Assembly (NCBI GenBank): GCA_031282085.1
Contig: JAITEK010000002.1
Coordinates: forward strand, 1 to 22,058
DNA from: Coriobacteriales bacterium
GTDB taxonomy: Bacteria > Actinomycetota > Coriobacteriia > Coriobacteriales > UBA8131
Direction: 5' to 3'
DNA: 22,058 nt
The number at the start of each line of letters is the position of its first letter. Positions within the stretch are counted from its first letter, which is position 1. This document shows positions 1-6,931 of the stretch, one piece after another. The position numbers were made by a program, and so were the translations under genes. The notes under the pieces are model-generated. The model was not told where the DNA came from. It was given only the letters and a program-made list of their open reading frames with translations, and searched no databases.

Positions 1-1
1 T

Positions 2-364
2 ATGTGCGGGAAGTACCGCGAACGCCGCGACGCCATGCTTGAGGCGCTGGAGGAGTTCTTCCCTCCCGAGGCGACGTGGACGCACCCGACGGGCGGCTTC
101 TTTGTCTGGGTGACGCTGCCCACCTACGTCAACACGCCGCAGATGCTCTCGGTGGCCCTGGAGGCGGGCGTGACCTTTGTCCCCGGCGACGGCTGCTACC
201 CCAGCGGCAGCGGCAAGGGGCAAAGCTCGATGCGCATCGCGTTTTGCTACGAGGAGCCCGAGCAGCTACGCGAAGCCTGTCGGCGTCTTTCGCTCGTTAT
301 CGAGGAGCGCCTGGAGCTGTACCGCGCGTTCATCAACGCCGGCGTGCTGAAGGAGACACCATGA
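2..364 (+). CDS. PLP-dependent aminotransferase, class I/II (C-terminal fragment)
   Basis: This is the last 120 residues of a fold-type I PLP aminotransferase; the 5' end lies outside the window, so the first ATG at position 2 is not the true start. The visible part is the small C-terminal domain: HPTGGFFVWVTLP (about residues 28-40), a FVPGDGCYPSG segment, and SMRIAFCYEEPEQLREACRRL near the end. In that last segment the Arg of SMRIAF is the usual carboxylate-binding arginine. The pattern fits the MocR/2-aminoadipate (LysN-like) aminotransferase group, but the substrate cannot be told from this piece. The stop codon TGA (362-364) overlaps an ATG at 361, and AAGGAGA (350-356) inside its 3' end is a strong Shine-Dalgarno sequence. 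The original downstream gene was therefore probably translationally coupled to it. Confidence 0.85.
   Translation: MCGKYRERRDAMLEALEEFFPPEATWTHPTGGFFVWVTLPTYVNTPQMLSVALEAGVTFVPGDGCYPSGSGKGQSSMRIAFCYEEPEQLREACRRLSLVIEERLELYRAFINAGVLKETP
350..363 (+). promoter_or_regulatory. Strong Shine-Dalgarno plus ATG now separated from the ddl-like gene
   Basis: AAGGAGA at 350-356 precedes ATG 361 by an ideal distance, and this ATG overlaps the upstream stop as ATGA. The codons that follow (ATG ACC TAT) match the real start of the next gene (ATG ACC TAC at 470), but the frame from 361 runs into the repeat and stops at 454-456. It looks like the ancestral initiation site of the ddl-like gene, displaced by the repeat. 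Confidence 0.5.
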
Positions 365-456
365 CCTATCATTATCTCCCGTCATTCCCGCGCAGCGGCG
401 GAGCCGCTGATGAGCGAAGCGAATGTAACGCTGGGAATCTACGCGGACAACGCTGA
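361..456 (+). other. 31-codon leader ORF created across the repeat
   Basis: An open frame of 31 codons starts at the well-placed ATG 361 and ends with TGA 454-456, 13 nt before ATG 470 of the ddl-like gene. Its sequence beyond MTY is encoded by the REP-like element and resembles no protein family. If translated, it could deliver ribosomes close to the downstream start (termination-reinitiation). I regard it as a by-product of the insertion, not a functional peptide. Confidence 0.3.
380..443 (-). repeat. REP-like palindromic element (copy D, long form)
   Basis: The outer arms ATTCCC (384-389) and GGGAAT (432-437) pair, and an inner AGCGGC/GCCGCT hairpin lies between them. Read on the minus strand it begins with a GATTCC-type arm and ends GGGAATGACGG. 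These are the same ends as copies A and B at 16996-17168 (TGGATTCC ... GGAATGACGG), but with a longer interior. It sits between the aminotransferase and the ddl-like gene, inside an interval bounded by ATGACCTA at 361-368 and at 470-477. Confidence 0.7.
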
Positions 457-469
457 GAAAGGGGCTGCA

Positions 470-1486
470 ATGACCTACAAAGTAGCGGTACTTATGGGCG
501 GCAATTCCTTTGAGCGCGAGTTCTCGCTTGCGAGTGGCAAGCACATACTGCGCACACTGGAGAGAGAGGGGCACACCGTTGTGCCACTCGACACCTCAAC
601 ATCCCTCGTCAGCGCTTTGCGCAGCGAGCAACCCGATGTCGCCTTCATCGCGCTGCACGGCGGCCACGGCGAGGACGGCACCGTCCAATCCCTGCTTGAG
701 TACCTCGCTGTTCCCTTTGTCGGCTCGTCCTCCTGCGTCTGCCGCAGCACCTGGAACAAGAGCATGCTCCCCCACATCGTCACGCAGCGCCGCGTCAGAG
801 CAGGGCTTACGGAAGGCCCCGCCTCCTGGCCGCGTTCGGTTTGCCTCTCGGCCACCAGTTTTAAGAACTTCGGCGCGGCCGGCGCGCTCGACCTGCTGAG
901 CGAGCGGTTGCCCTCCGGCTATCCCTTCGCGGTGCTCCCCGCTTCAGGCGGCTCTGCCTTAGGCATCAACCGCGTGGAGAGTTTTGACGAGCTGGCCCCG
1001 GCCATACTCGACGCGCTCTCCTTTGATGACGAGGTGCTGATCGAGGAGTGGGTGAACGGCGTTGAGATGGCGGTGTCCATTGTGGGAACCGACAGCGAGG
1101 CCTATGCGCTGCCGCCAGTTGAGATATGCCCGCGTGCGGGCTCTGGCTTCTTCAACACCGAGGTGCGGCTCGACCCCGACCTCGTTGACTACTACGCACC
1201 CGTGCGCCTCTCGTCGCTGGCCGACGATGAGGATGAGGCCGCCCGCATCCGCGTGCTCATAGAGGAAGCGGCGCTTGAGGTACATCGCAGCTTTGGCTGC
1301 CGCGACCTCAGCCGTGTCGACCTGCTCTGGGATGGCGAGCGTGTGCGTGTGCTGGAAATCAACGCCTCGCCCGGCATGGCGGAGTTCTCGCTCTTCCCCC
1401 TGGCGAGCGCAGCCGCAGGCATCCCCCTCGGGACCCTCCTCGACAACCTGTTTGAACAGTGCATCGCGCGCTCCGCGCGCTCCTGA
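470..1486 (+). CDS. ddl: D-alanine--D-alanine ligase-like ATP-grasp protein
   Basis: The 338-residue product aligns along its length with Ddl, which joins two D-Ala for the peptidoglycan stem. The N-terminal GGNSFEREFSL carries the substrate Glu15; HGGHGEDGT (63-71) and VPFVGSS follow. The catalytic R282 and D284 (SRVD) and the metal ligands E296 and N298 (EINASPGM) are present. Compared with E. coli DdlB, however, the VKP lysine (K144) is Leu156, K181 is Glu193, K215 is Arg233 and the omega-loop Tyr216 is Leu234; only the lysine equivalent to K97 remains. It may therefore be a divergent ligase with other specificity or an impaired enzyme. I chose ATG 470 because homology begins there and AAAGGGG lies just upstream. 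ATG 410 is in frame with GGAG 6 nt upstream, but it would add 20 residues encoded by the repeat. The gene converges on the DUF2510 gene with a 20-bp gap. Confidence 0.85.
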   Translation: MTYKVAVLMGGNSFEREFSLASGKHILRTLEREGHTVVPLDTSTSLVSALRSEQPDVAFIALHGGHGEDGTVQSLLEYLAVPFVGSSSCVCRSTWNKSMLPHIVTQRRVRAGLTEGPASWPRSVCLSATSFKNFGAAGALDLLSERLPSGYPFAVLPASGGSALGINRVESFDELAPAILDALSFDDEVLIEEWVNGVEMAVSIVGTDSEAYALPPVEICPRAGSGFFNTEVRLDPDLVDYYAPVRLSSLADDEDEAARIRVLIEEAALEVHRSFGCRDLSRVDLLWDGERVRVLEINASPGMAEFSLFPLASAAAGIPLGTLLDNLFEQCIARSARS

Positions 1487-1506
1487 CGCACAGTTGCTCG
1501 TATGGC

Positions 1507-2052
1507 TTAGATGTAATCCTCGAAGTAATCCGAAGGCAGGCCGTACTCCTCGGGATTAGCCAGCATATCAGGATAAAGCGCAACGACCACTATGAGTATG
1601 AACGCCAGCAGCAAAACGCCGACAACGCCGCAGATGATACCCGCAATCGCCATGCCCCGCTTGCTGCTCTTGAGTCCCAGACAGCCGAATATGATGGCAA
1701 GCACGCCGAAAAGGCCGCCTATGTAGACAACGCAGCAGGGGATGCTCAGGATTCCCAGTATGAGCGAGGCAACTGCCATGCCCTCACGGCCAACTGCCAT
1801 GCCCTCACGGCCATTGCTTTGGGAGCTCGTGGCATAGACCGGTACCGTTTGTCCGGGGGCATAAATCGGTTGGAGGGTCGCAGGCGCACCGCCGGCCGTA
1901 TAGGGCGCAGTGCCTACTGCCGAATTCTGCGACTCGGGGGTCACGGCAGGCTGAACATGCTCGGTCCACGCCGTACCGTCCCAATAACGAATCTTTGATA
2001 GGTCCCCTGTCGGGTCGGGATACCAACCAGCAGGAATCTGTTCGTCTGCCAT
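1507..2052 (-). CDS. DUF2510/DUF4190 membrane protein
   Basis: This 181-residue protein of unknown function has a recognisable actinobacterial architecture. Residues 7-33 (PAGWYPDPTGD...RYWDGTAWTEH) are a DUF2510 domain with its tryptophans. A Pro/Ala/Thr/Gln-rich linker (35-80) follows, then a DUF4190 module (93-158) of two hydrophobic helices around a CLGLKSSKRGMAIAG loop. A short acidic tail ends it. Start ATG 2052 is chosen because DUF2510 begins there and GAGGAG lies 6 nt upstream; an upstream extension of 37 codons has no domain similarity. Residues 81-94 are a perfect tandem duplication, GREGMAV twice, encoded by a 21-bp DNA repeat just before the first membrane helix. Such proteins usually sit in the cytoplasmic membrane with the N-terminal module on one face; no enzymatic role is known. 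Confidence 0.8.
   Translation of the reverse strand: MADEQIPAGWYPDPTGDLSKIRYWDGTAWTEHVQPAVTPESQNSAVGTAPYTAGGAPATLQPIYAPGQTVPVYATSSQSNGREGMAVGREGMAVASLILGILSIPCCVVYIGGLFGVLAIIFGCLGLKSSKRGMAIAGIICGVVGVLLLAFILIVVVALYPDMLANPEEYGLPSDYFEDYI
1771..1812 (-). repeat. Perfect 21-bp tandem duplication inside the DUF2510/DUF4190 gene
   Basis: AACTGCCATG...CACGGCC occurs at 1771-1791 and again, without a mismatch, at 1792-1812. It is in frame and duplicates the heptapeptide GREGMAV. The absence of any substitution between the units suggests a recent slippage or recombination event. Confidence 0.9.
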
Positions 2053-2259
2053 GTGCTTCTCCTCATCCACTTTTCTATAGTTGGTAACTGAGCGCAGCCA
2101 CCACAACGCCTCAAAATAGAACACCCTCATCATAGCGCAACTCTCCCCCTCCGTGGCGCACATAAAAGAGCGAGGTGCAAAAAAGGGGACGGGTGTGTGT
2201 CACGTGCTGCGCGATGGAATGAGTGTCACAAGAACGCGGCGCACGATTGCAAGTCTGGG
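2053..2259. other. Intergenic region with fragment of a dispersed GGGGACGGG/GTGTCAC repeat
   Basis: The 207 bp between the hemerythrin stop and the DUF2510 start hold no convincing gene. Positions 2179-2213 read A-run, GGGGACGGG, GTGTGTCACGTGCTGCGCG. The last part nearly matches GTGTGTCGCGTGCTGCGC, which precedes REP copy A around 16978-16994, so this may be a decayed repeat flank. A TATAGA on the minus strand near 2075 could be the -10 of the DUF2510 gene, but I find no matching -35. Confidence 0.4.
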
Positions 2260-2685
2260 TTAGAAGGTTGGGGCGGATGGGGTGCTATGGGTTCTGATGT
2301 ATGCGGCCATTTTTAGATCGTCGCCTTTGATGTGATTGACCAGCCAGTCACCAACACACTCCGAGATCTCCTCAACCAGCTCGGGTGAAGGGCCCTCCTT
2401 ATACAGACGCGTAGCAAGTTCGTTCACACGGAGCTTGAATTCGCGATGGCGCGCAACATGCTCGTAGTAGTCCCCGTAGCCGAACTTCAGCTGGAGGTTC
2501 TCCTCGTCTTCAAAATGCCTGATTACGTAGAACCGTAAGAACTCCACCGTCCCCTTGATCTCGTCCACACCTTTCCCCTGGACAATGGAGACTTGCAGGT
2601 CGTTCACCAACATAATCAGCTGCCTGTGCTGATTGTCTACAAGCACATAGCCTGTTTCCAGGTCCTTGTCCCACGTATAAGCCAT
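2260..2685 (-). CDS. Bacteriohemerythrin
   Basis: This 141-residue single-domain protein binds O2 at a non-heme diiron site in the cytoplasm. The complete ligand set of the family is present with normal spacing: H20 (DNQHRQ), H57 and E61 (RHFEDEE), H76 and H80 (EHVARH), H118 and D123 (NHIKGDD). Start ATG 2685 is preferred over the ATG seven codons upstream, because AGGAGGGG lies about 7 nt before it and the family typically begins with a W-x-x-x-x-x-x-G segment right here (MAYTWDKDLETGY). It lies 47 bp downstream of the DUF4352 lipoprotein gene on the same strand, so the two may be cotranscribed. In anaerobes such proteins are thought to scavenge or sense O2; that role is inferred. Confidence 0.93.
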   Translation of the reverse strand: MAYTWDKDLETGYVLVDNQHRQLIMLVNDLQVSIVQGKGVDEIKGTVEFLRFYVIRHFEDEENLQLKFGYGDYYEHVARHREFKLRVNELATRLYKEGPSPELVEEISECVGDWLVNHIKGDDLKMAAYIRTHSTPSAPTF

Positions 2686-2699
2686 CCTGTGCCCCTCCT

Positions 2700-2721
2700 G
2701 AAACAAGCCGGTACCTACCGG
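2700..2721 (-). terminator. Weak stem-loop between the lipoprotein and hemerythrin genes
   Basis: On the minus strand CCGGT-AGGT-ACCGG (2708-2721) forms a 5-bp stem with a 4-nt loop, followed by CTTGTTTC. It is 11 nt past the DUF4352 stop. The stem is short and the T-run poor, so it would at most attenuate read-through into the hemerythrin gene. Confidence 0.3.
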
Positions 2722-2732
2722 GGGGTGTGCGG

Positions 2733-3377
2733 CTAAAACTTTACCTCAAACAGGTACGTATCGCCCTCAAATTCATCATCCCATACCTCGTAGTAGGCAA
2801 TCTGCGCTTCGTGCACGTCTTGGGGAACCTCAAAGATCACAATGCCGCTGGTGGTCTCGCCTGGTTCCTGCTGCTCGTCATCGGGATACATGCCCTCCAT
2901 AAACGCCTCGTAGGCGTAGTCCTCAACAGCGTCCTCGCCGTTGCCGTAGATGATGTTGAAGTCGCCGTTGCTCATGGGGTTAATCTCGGTGTAGATGTTC
3001 TTCGTCTGCACGTCTACCAGTACGAACTTATAGCCATCGATGCTGGGGAAGAACTCCTCACCATCGATTATCACCGAGTTTTGCGCGACGACGGATTTTA
3101 TCTCCCAGTCGAAGAAGGTGTTGCTCAGCACATCGCCCGGCTTACCGGTAGTGACGTTGTTGAAGGGGCGTCCCTCGGCTTGCAGGGTCTTTTGGATGTC
3201 GGTCAGCAGATCAGAATCCGCGCGCGTTGTCGTCCCATCCGAGTTTGCGTCCTGAGTTCCGCCAAGACAACCGGTGAGTGCGAGGGCCAAGAGCATGCTC
3301 GCCACAGCCGCAAGCGCGACTACGCCGCCCTTCCTCAGACCCCCAAAAAGCCCCCGTATCCTACTGTTTCCCTTCAT
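2733..3377 (-). CDS. DUF4352-type lipoprotein
   Basis: The 214-residue product has a basic N-terminus, a hydrophobic stretch (about 19-35) and a lipobox LTGC with acceptor Cys37, so it should be a lipoprotein on the outer face of the membrane. After a Ser/Thr/Asp-rich spacer, residues about 75-214 form a beta-rich domain. That domain includes SNTFFDWEIKSVV, the characteristic YKFVLVDVQTKN strand and a C-terminal DTYLFEVKF, resembling the DUF4352 immunoglobulin-like fold found in many Gram-positive lipoproteins. No catalytic residues are expected; the role is unknown. GGAGG lies a few nt before ATG 3377. It follows dapL by 133 bp with its own candidate promoter. Confidence 0.78.
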   Translation of the reverse strand: MKGNSRIRGLFGGLRKGGVVALAAVASMLLALALTGCLGGTQDANSDGTTTRADSDLLTDIQKTLQAEGRPFNNVTTGKPGDVLSNTFFDWEIKSVVAQNSVIIDGEEFFPSIDGYKFVLVDVQTKNIYTEINPMSNGDFNIIYGNGEDAVEDYAYEAFMEGMYPDDEQQEPGETTSGIVIFEVPQDVHEAQIAYYEVWDDEFEGDTYLFEVKF

Positions 3378-3427
3378 GCCCTTCCTCCGTTCCCCTGTCT
3401 TCCCTGTCCCGCAAAAAAGAAGACTCT

Positions 3428-3455
3428 ATGATACCCGATTCGCGAGGGATGTACA
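3428..3455 (-). promoter_or_regulatory. Candidate promoter for the DUF4352 lipoprotein gene
   Basis: On the minus strand TGTACA (3450-3455) and TATCAT (3428-3433) are separated by 16 bp, about 50 nt upstream of ATG 3377. The -10 matches the consensus at five of six positions, the -35 at four of six. This is a sequence match only. Confidence 0.4.
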
Positions 3456-3510
3456 GGCGAAAGGACACCGACGCATGGACGGCAACCAAAAAACCTGCTT
3501 TTCTCGTAGC

Positions 3511-4668
3511 TTAGAGCGTGGCCTTGATTCTCCGGACGGCCTCGAGAAGCTGGTCGTCGGGGGTGGTCAGCGAGATGCGGATGTAGCCCTCGCCGTCGGG
3601 GCCGTAGCCGTTGCCGGGGGTGACGATTACGTGCGCCTCGGTGAGCAGCTTCTCGGTGAAGTCCGTCGACGTGTAGCCCTCGGGCACCTTGGCCCATACG
3701 TAGATGGTCGCCTTGGGCGCCTCACACTCGATGCCGATGGCGGCAAGGGCGTCGAGCACAAGGTCGCGGCGGCGCTGGTAGAGCGCACACATATCGGCGA
3801 CGCACTGCTGGTCGCCCTCAAGTGCAACGATGGCGGCGTCTTGTATCGCCGTGAACTGGCCGGAGTCGAGGTTGTTCTTCACGGTACCAAGCGCGCGCAC
3901 GGCGGTGGGGTTGCCGCAGGCAAAGGCGATGCGCCAACCGGTCATGTTGTAGGTCTTGGAGAGCGAGAACATCTCGATACACACGTCCTTTGCGCCGGGA
4001 CGCTCAAGGATGGAGGGCGCGACGTAACCGTCGAAGGAGATCTCGGAGTAGGCGTTGTCGTGCACGAGCAGCAGGTCGTGTTCGCGGCAAAACGCGATGG
4101 CCTCGTCAAAATACTCGGGCGTCGCGATGGCTCCCGTGGGGTTGTTGGGGTAGCCGATAAAGAGGATGCGCGCCTTTTTGAGCACCTCGGCAGGGACATC
4201 GGCAAGCTCGGCGAGCCAGTCCGTCTCCGCCCGCATCCGCAAAAAGTGCGTGTTGGCGTGCATGAGGGTCGCCCCGCCGGAGTAGACCGGGTAGCCGATG
4301 CTCGGCGCAAGCACATAGTCGCCCGGGTTCACAAAGGCGGTATGGATGTGCGCGATGCCCTCCTTGCTGCCGATAAGCGCCAGCACCTCGGTCCTTGGGT
4401 CCAACTCAACACCAAAGCGACGTTGCATCCACGCGGCGCAGGCGCTGCGGTAGGCAAGCGAGCCGGCGTAATCGGGGTACTGGTGGTTGGCGGGGTTGCG
4501 GATGGCCTCGGCCATGGCGTCTACTATATGCGTAGGCGTGGGGATGTCCGGGTCACCGATGCCCAGCGAGATGACCTCGATACCCTGGGCACGCAACGCG
4601 TCACGCTTTGCATCGATCTGGGCGAACAGGTACGGAGGAAGATGGTTGAGGTTGTTTGCGGTTCTCAC
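3511..4668 (-). CDS. dapL: LL-diaminopimelate aminotransferase (DapL-type)
   Basis: This 385-residue fold-type I PLP aminotransferase probably converts tetrahydrodipicolinate plus glutamate to LL-diaminopimelate in one step. Visible features are LGIGDPDIPTP (35-45), the YPDYAGS substrate loop (64-70), GYPNNPTGA (172-180), HDNAYSEI with the PLP-ring Asp, and SLSKTYNMTGWR with the Schiff-base Lys238. RIS near the C-terminus holds the carboxylate-binding Arg. The overall pattern is that of aspartate-aminotransferase-like enzymes annotated as DapL. The assignment rests partly on context: the start GTG (4666-4668) overlaps the dapF stop as GTGA, so the two are translationally coupled and DapF would act directly on the product. 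A different broad-specificity aminotransferase remains possible. Confidence 0.85.
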   Translation of the reverse strand: MRTANNLNHLPPYLFAQIDAKRDALRAQGIEVISLGIGDPDIPTPTHIVDAMAEAIRNPANHQYPDYAGSLAYRSACAAWMQRRFGVELDPRTEVLALIGSKEGIAHIHTAFVNPGDYVLAPSIGYPVYSGGATLMHANTHFLRMRAETDWLAELADVPAEVLKKARILFIGYPNNPTGAIATPEYFDEAIAFCREHDLLLVHDNAYSEISFDGYVAPSILERPGAKDVCIEMFSLSKTYNMTGWRIAFACGNPTAVRALGTVKNNLDSGQFTAIQDAAIVALEGDQQCVADMCALYQRRRDLVLDALAAIGIECEAPKATIYVWAKVPEGYTSTDFTEKLLTEAHVIVTPGNGYGPDGEGYIRISLTTPDDQLLEAVRRIKATL

Positions 4669-5633
4669 AGTTCTATAGTCCCTTCATAAACGGTGGTGGC
4701 GGGGCCGGTCATCATGACATGGTTGTTGTTGAGCCATTCGATGCGCAAGTCGCCACCAAGCAGATGCACGGTCGCGTGGCGCACAGCGATGCGCCCGGTG
4801 ACAGCGGCGGCAACAACCGTCGCGCAGGTGCCCGTGCCGCAGGCCAAGGTCTCACCCACCCCGCGCTCACAGACGCGCATGCGTATCTCGGCAGACGCGC
4901 CCGTCGCGGCATCGCCCGGGTTGAGTACCTCGGCAAACTCGATGTTTGCCTGCTCGGGGAAGACCTCGTGGTGTACCAACGCCGGGCCGACGGAGCGCAT
5001 GTCGAGCTCCTCGACTCCCTCGATAAAGGTCACGGCGTGGGGGTTGCCCATGTTCACACAGGTAAAGTCCAAGGCGCCCAGCGGGGTGTTGAGTGGCTGG
5101 TTTACAACGGCTGGTTCGCTGATGAGCGTGTCGCTCGGCGCCGCGTCCTCCGCCACCGCTGTCTGCTGTGCGGCGTGCTGCGTAGCGTGTTGCACCGTGC
5201 CCGTAGCCACCAGCGTGGTGGGGATACGCTGCGGCGCGAACACCGCCTCACCCATATCCACCGTTGCCTGTGTGAGCAGGCCGTCCTCACCGATCTCAAA
5301 GCTGATCGGGCGTTTGCCGGCAAGCGTGTCGGCGACGAAGCGCCCCTCGCTCGCGGCAACGAATCCGCGGTCTACCAGATACTTCGCAAAGCAACGCACG
5401 CCGTTACCACACATCTCGGCAAGCGAACCGTCGTCGTTGATGTAATGCATATACGCGGCGCAATCGGCGCGCTCGGAGGGTCGCACAAGGATAACCCCAT
5501 CCGCACCGACGCCGAAGTGTCGGTCGCACAGGAAGCGCACCTGCTCGGCACTCAGGTCCAGCTCCCGCGACAGGTCGTCGACAAAGACAAAGTCGTTGCC
5601 CGCTCCGTGCATCTTCACAAAATCAAGTTCCAT
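4665..5633 (-). CDS. dapF: Diaminopimelate epimerase
   Basis: DapF interconverts LL- and meso-diaminopimelate without cofactor, supplying mDAP for peptidoglycan and lysine. The two catalytic cysteines are Cys75 in EMCGNGVRC and Cys265 in LACGTGTCA, each in its conserved motif. KMHGAGNDFV (7-16) and MGNPHAV are also typical. At 322 residues it is longer than the usual 270-290. The excess is an Ala/Gln/Thr/Val-rich stretch (about residues 145-185) between the two halves, which reads as a low-complexity inter-domain insertion. AAGGA precedes ATG 5633. The stop overlaps the dapL start by 4 bp. Confidence 0.95.
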   Translation of the reverse strand: MELDFVKMHGAGNDFVFVDDLSRELDLSAEQVRFLCDRHFGVGADGVILVRPSERADCAAYMHYINDDGSLAEMCGNGVRCFAKYLVDRGFVAASEGRFVADTLAGKRPISFEIGEDGLLTQATVDMGEAVFAPQRIPTTLVATGTVQHATQHAAQQTAVAEDAAPSDTLISEPAVVNQPLNTPLGALDFTCVNMGNPHAVTFIEGVEELDMRSVGPALVHHEVFPEQANIEFAEVLNPGDAATGASAEIRMRVCERGVGETLACGTGTCATVVAAAVTGRIAVRHATVHLLGGDLRIEWLNNNHVMMTGPATTVYEGTIEL

Positions 5634-5705
5634 AGTCCTTCTCTGTCTCGTCGGCCCCGCCGCGTGCGCAGGGAGATAGTGAGCATACCGACTCCCTAAC
5701 CGTAC

Positions 5706-5733
5706 ATTCTACCAAATTGAGGGGAAGTGACGA
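5706..5733 (-). promoter_or_regulatory. Candidate promoter for dapF-dapL
   Basis: On the minus strand TCGTCA (5728-5733) and TAGAAT (5706-5711) are spaced by 16 bp, about 72 nt before ATG 5633. The -10 matches at five of six positions, the -35 at four of six. Confidence 0.4.
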
Positions 5734-5782
5734 GACGCGGGCGCAACTCAGAGGGCGCGGTGACACCTGCCGTCGCGAACCA

Positions 5783-6931
5783 TCAGAGCCAGCGGGAGGC
5801 TCCGGTCCACATGCCCATGTTGCTCGCGATTCTTACGACGTCACCTGTCTGGGGGGCATGGATGAACTGCCCGCCGCCGATATAGATGCCAACGTGGTTG
5901 TAGTGCCAGAGGATGTCCCCGGGCTGTGCCTCGCTGACCGGCATCTGGATAGGAGCGGACGAGTATTGGGCATTGCCGCCACGCGGAATAGAGATGCCCA
6001 CCTGACGATAACACCAGCTGGTGAGTCCCGAGCAGTCAAAGGTGGTGGGGCCGGAGGCTGCCCACACATAAGGACAACCGAGCCGGGAATAGGCGGCCTC
6101 TACGATGCTGCTGTAGGTGCCGACGTCGTAGATGCTGCTGTCCCCCACCCAATTCTGGGAACCGCCGTTGTTTGCCATTGCCGCTGCTGCCGCCGCGGCC
6201 GCAGCTTCCGCCGCCTGGCGCCGCTCCTCCTCCTCTTTCTCCTTCTGGATGAGTGCGGCTACCTCCTCCTCGAGAGAGGAGAGTTCTGCCTCGTAGGCGG
6301 TGACGGTCGCTTCCGCCTCCGCTTTGATCTCGTTGGCCTCGTTGAGCTTCTGCTCGGCTATCTTCGCCTGCATGGTGTAGTCGTCACGCGCGTTCTGGGC
6401 GTCTACCTTGAGCTGCTTGCTTTGCTGGATCAGCACCGCGTCGTCGCTGTTGAGCGTGTTGAGCAGATCCCAGGATGAGGTGAACTCCGAGAAACTCCGG
6501 GCCCCGAACAGCACCTCGAAGAACGAGAGCGGCCCCTGCTTATACATCGAACTTGCACGGACGCCCAGCCGCTCCTGCAGGCGGGTAAGCTCATCTTCCG
6601 CCGCGTCCATCCGACCCTGCGCGTCTTCCATCGCCGCAGTGGCGGTATCGTGCGCAGTAACGGCCTCGTAATAGCGGTTGGACGCGTCGTCGAGCGCCGC
6701 GGCCCATTCATCGAGCTTTGCCTTGACCTGGTCCGCTTCTGCCTGCTTCTCCGCTGATGTGGGGTCTGCAAACGCCAGTAGAGGCGAGGAGGCCACCAGA
6801 AGCCCGGAGGCCGCTGCGGAAATGCCGAGGAACATACGGCGGCTTAACAGAGGGTGCTGCGATTCGGCAGCCTCAGCAGCACGGGTGCTGCCAGATGATT
6901 CGATTGGGGGGTTTCCAAGAGTGTTGGGCAT
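5783..6931 (-). CDS. Tat-exported coiled-coil NlpC/P60 peptidoglycan peptidase
   Basis: A 382-residue secreted cell-wall hydrolase, probably a D,L-endopeptidase that cuts stem peptides. Its long N-terminus carries SRRMFLG (30-36) before a hydrophobic stretch ending LLAFA, a textbook twin-arginine signal. Residues about 60-245 are a charged, Ala/Glu/Lys-rich coiled coil interrupted by YKQGPLSFFEVLFGARSFSE, as in CwlO/RipA-like autolysins. An Ala-rich linker then leads to a C-terminal NlpC/P60 domain with Cys300 (FDCSGL), His346 (NHVGIYIG) and His358 (FIHAP) as catalytic triad. Start ATG 6931 is chosen because AAGGAG lies 11 nt upstream and the 19-codon upstream extension from a GTG has no signal character. 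In related autolysins the coiled coil mediates autoinhibition or FtsEX-type control; that role is inferred here. Confidence 0.92.
   Translation of the reverse strand: MPNTLGNPPIESSGSTRAAEAAESQHPLLSRRMFLGISAAASGLLVASSPLLAFADPTSAEKQAEADQVKAKLDEWAAALDDASNRYYEAVTAHDTATAAMEDAQGRMDAAEDELTRLQERLGVRASSMYKQGPLSFFEVLFGARSFSEFTSSWDLLNTLNSDDAVLIQQSKQLKVDAQNARDDYTMQAKIAEQKLNEANEIKAEAEATVTAYEAELSSLEEEVAALIQKEKEEEERRQAAEAAAAAAAAAMANNGGSQNWVGDSSIYDVGTYSSIVEAAYSRLGCPYVWAASGPTTFDCSGLTSWCYRQVGISIPRGGNAQYSSAPIQMPVSEAQPGDILWHYNHVGIYIGGGQFIHAPQTGDVVRIASNMGMWTGASRWL

Larger units (their letters stand above)
361..477. repeat. 8-bp direct repeat ATGACCTA bounding the REP-like insert
   Basis: ATGACCTA occurs at 361-368 and again at 470-477, exactly at the two candidate start codons on either side of the palindromic element. 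The spacing of 109 bp is not a multiple of three. The arrangement resembles a target-site duplication, but 8 bp could also recur by chance or reflect a shared N-terminal codon context. Confidence 0.5.

Noticed and set aside
410..469. ATG 410 as the start of the ddl-like gene
   Set aside because: GGAG is suitably placed, but the 20 extra residues are encoded by the repeat and lack homology; Ddl similarity begins at ATG 470. It is kept as an alternative.
1465..1480. GCGCG/CGCGC hairpin at the end of the ddl-like gene
   Set aside because: It lies within the coding sequence (Arg/Ala/Ser codons), with no T-run; it is likely a by-product of codon use.
3274..5699. Long plus-strand open frames opposite dapL and dapF (471 and 347 codons)
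   Set aside because: They are shadows of the real minus-strand genes, with His/Arg/Val-rich composition and no family resemblance.
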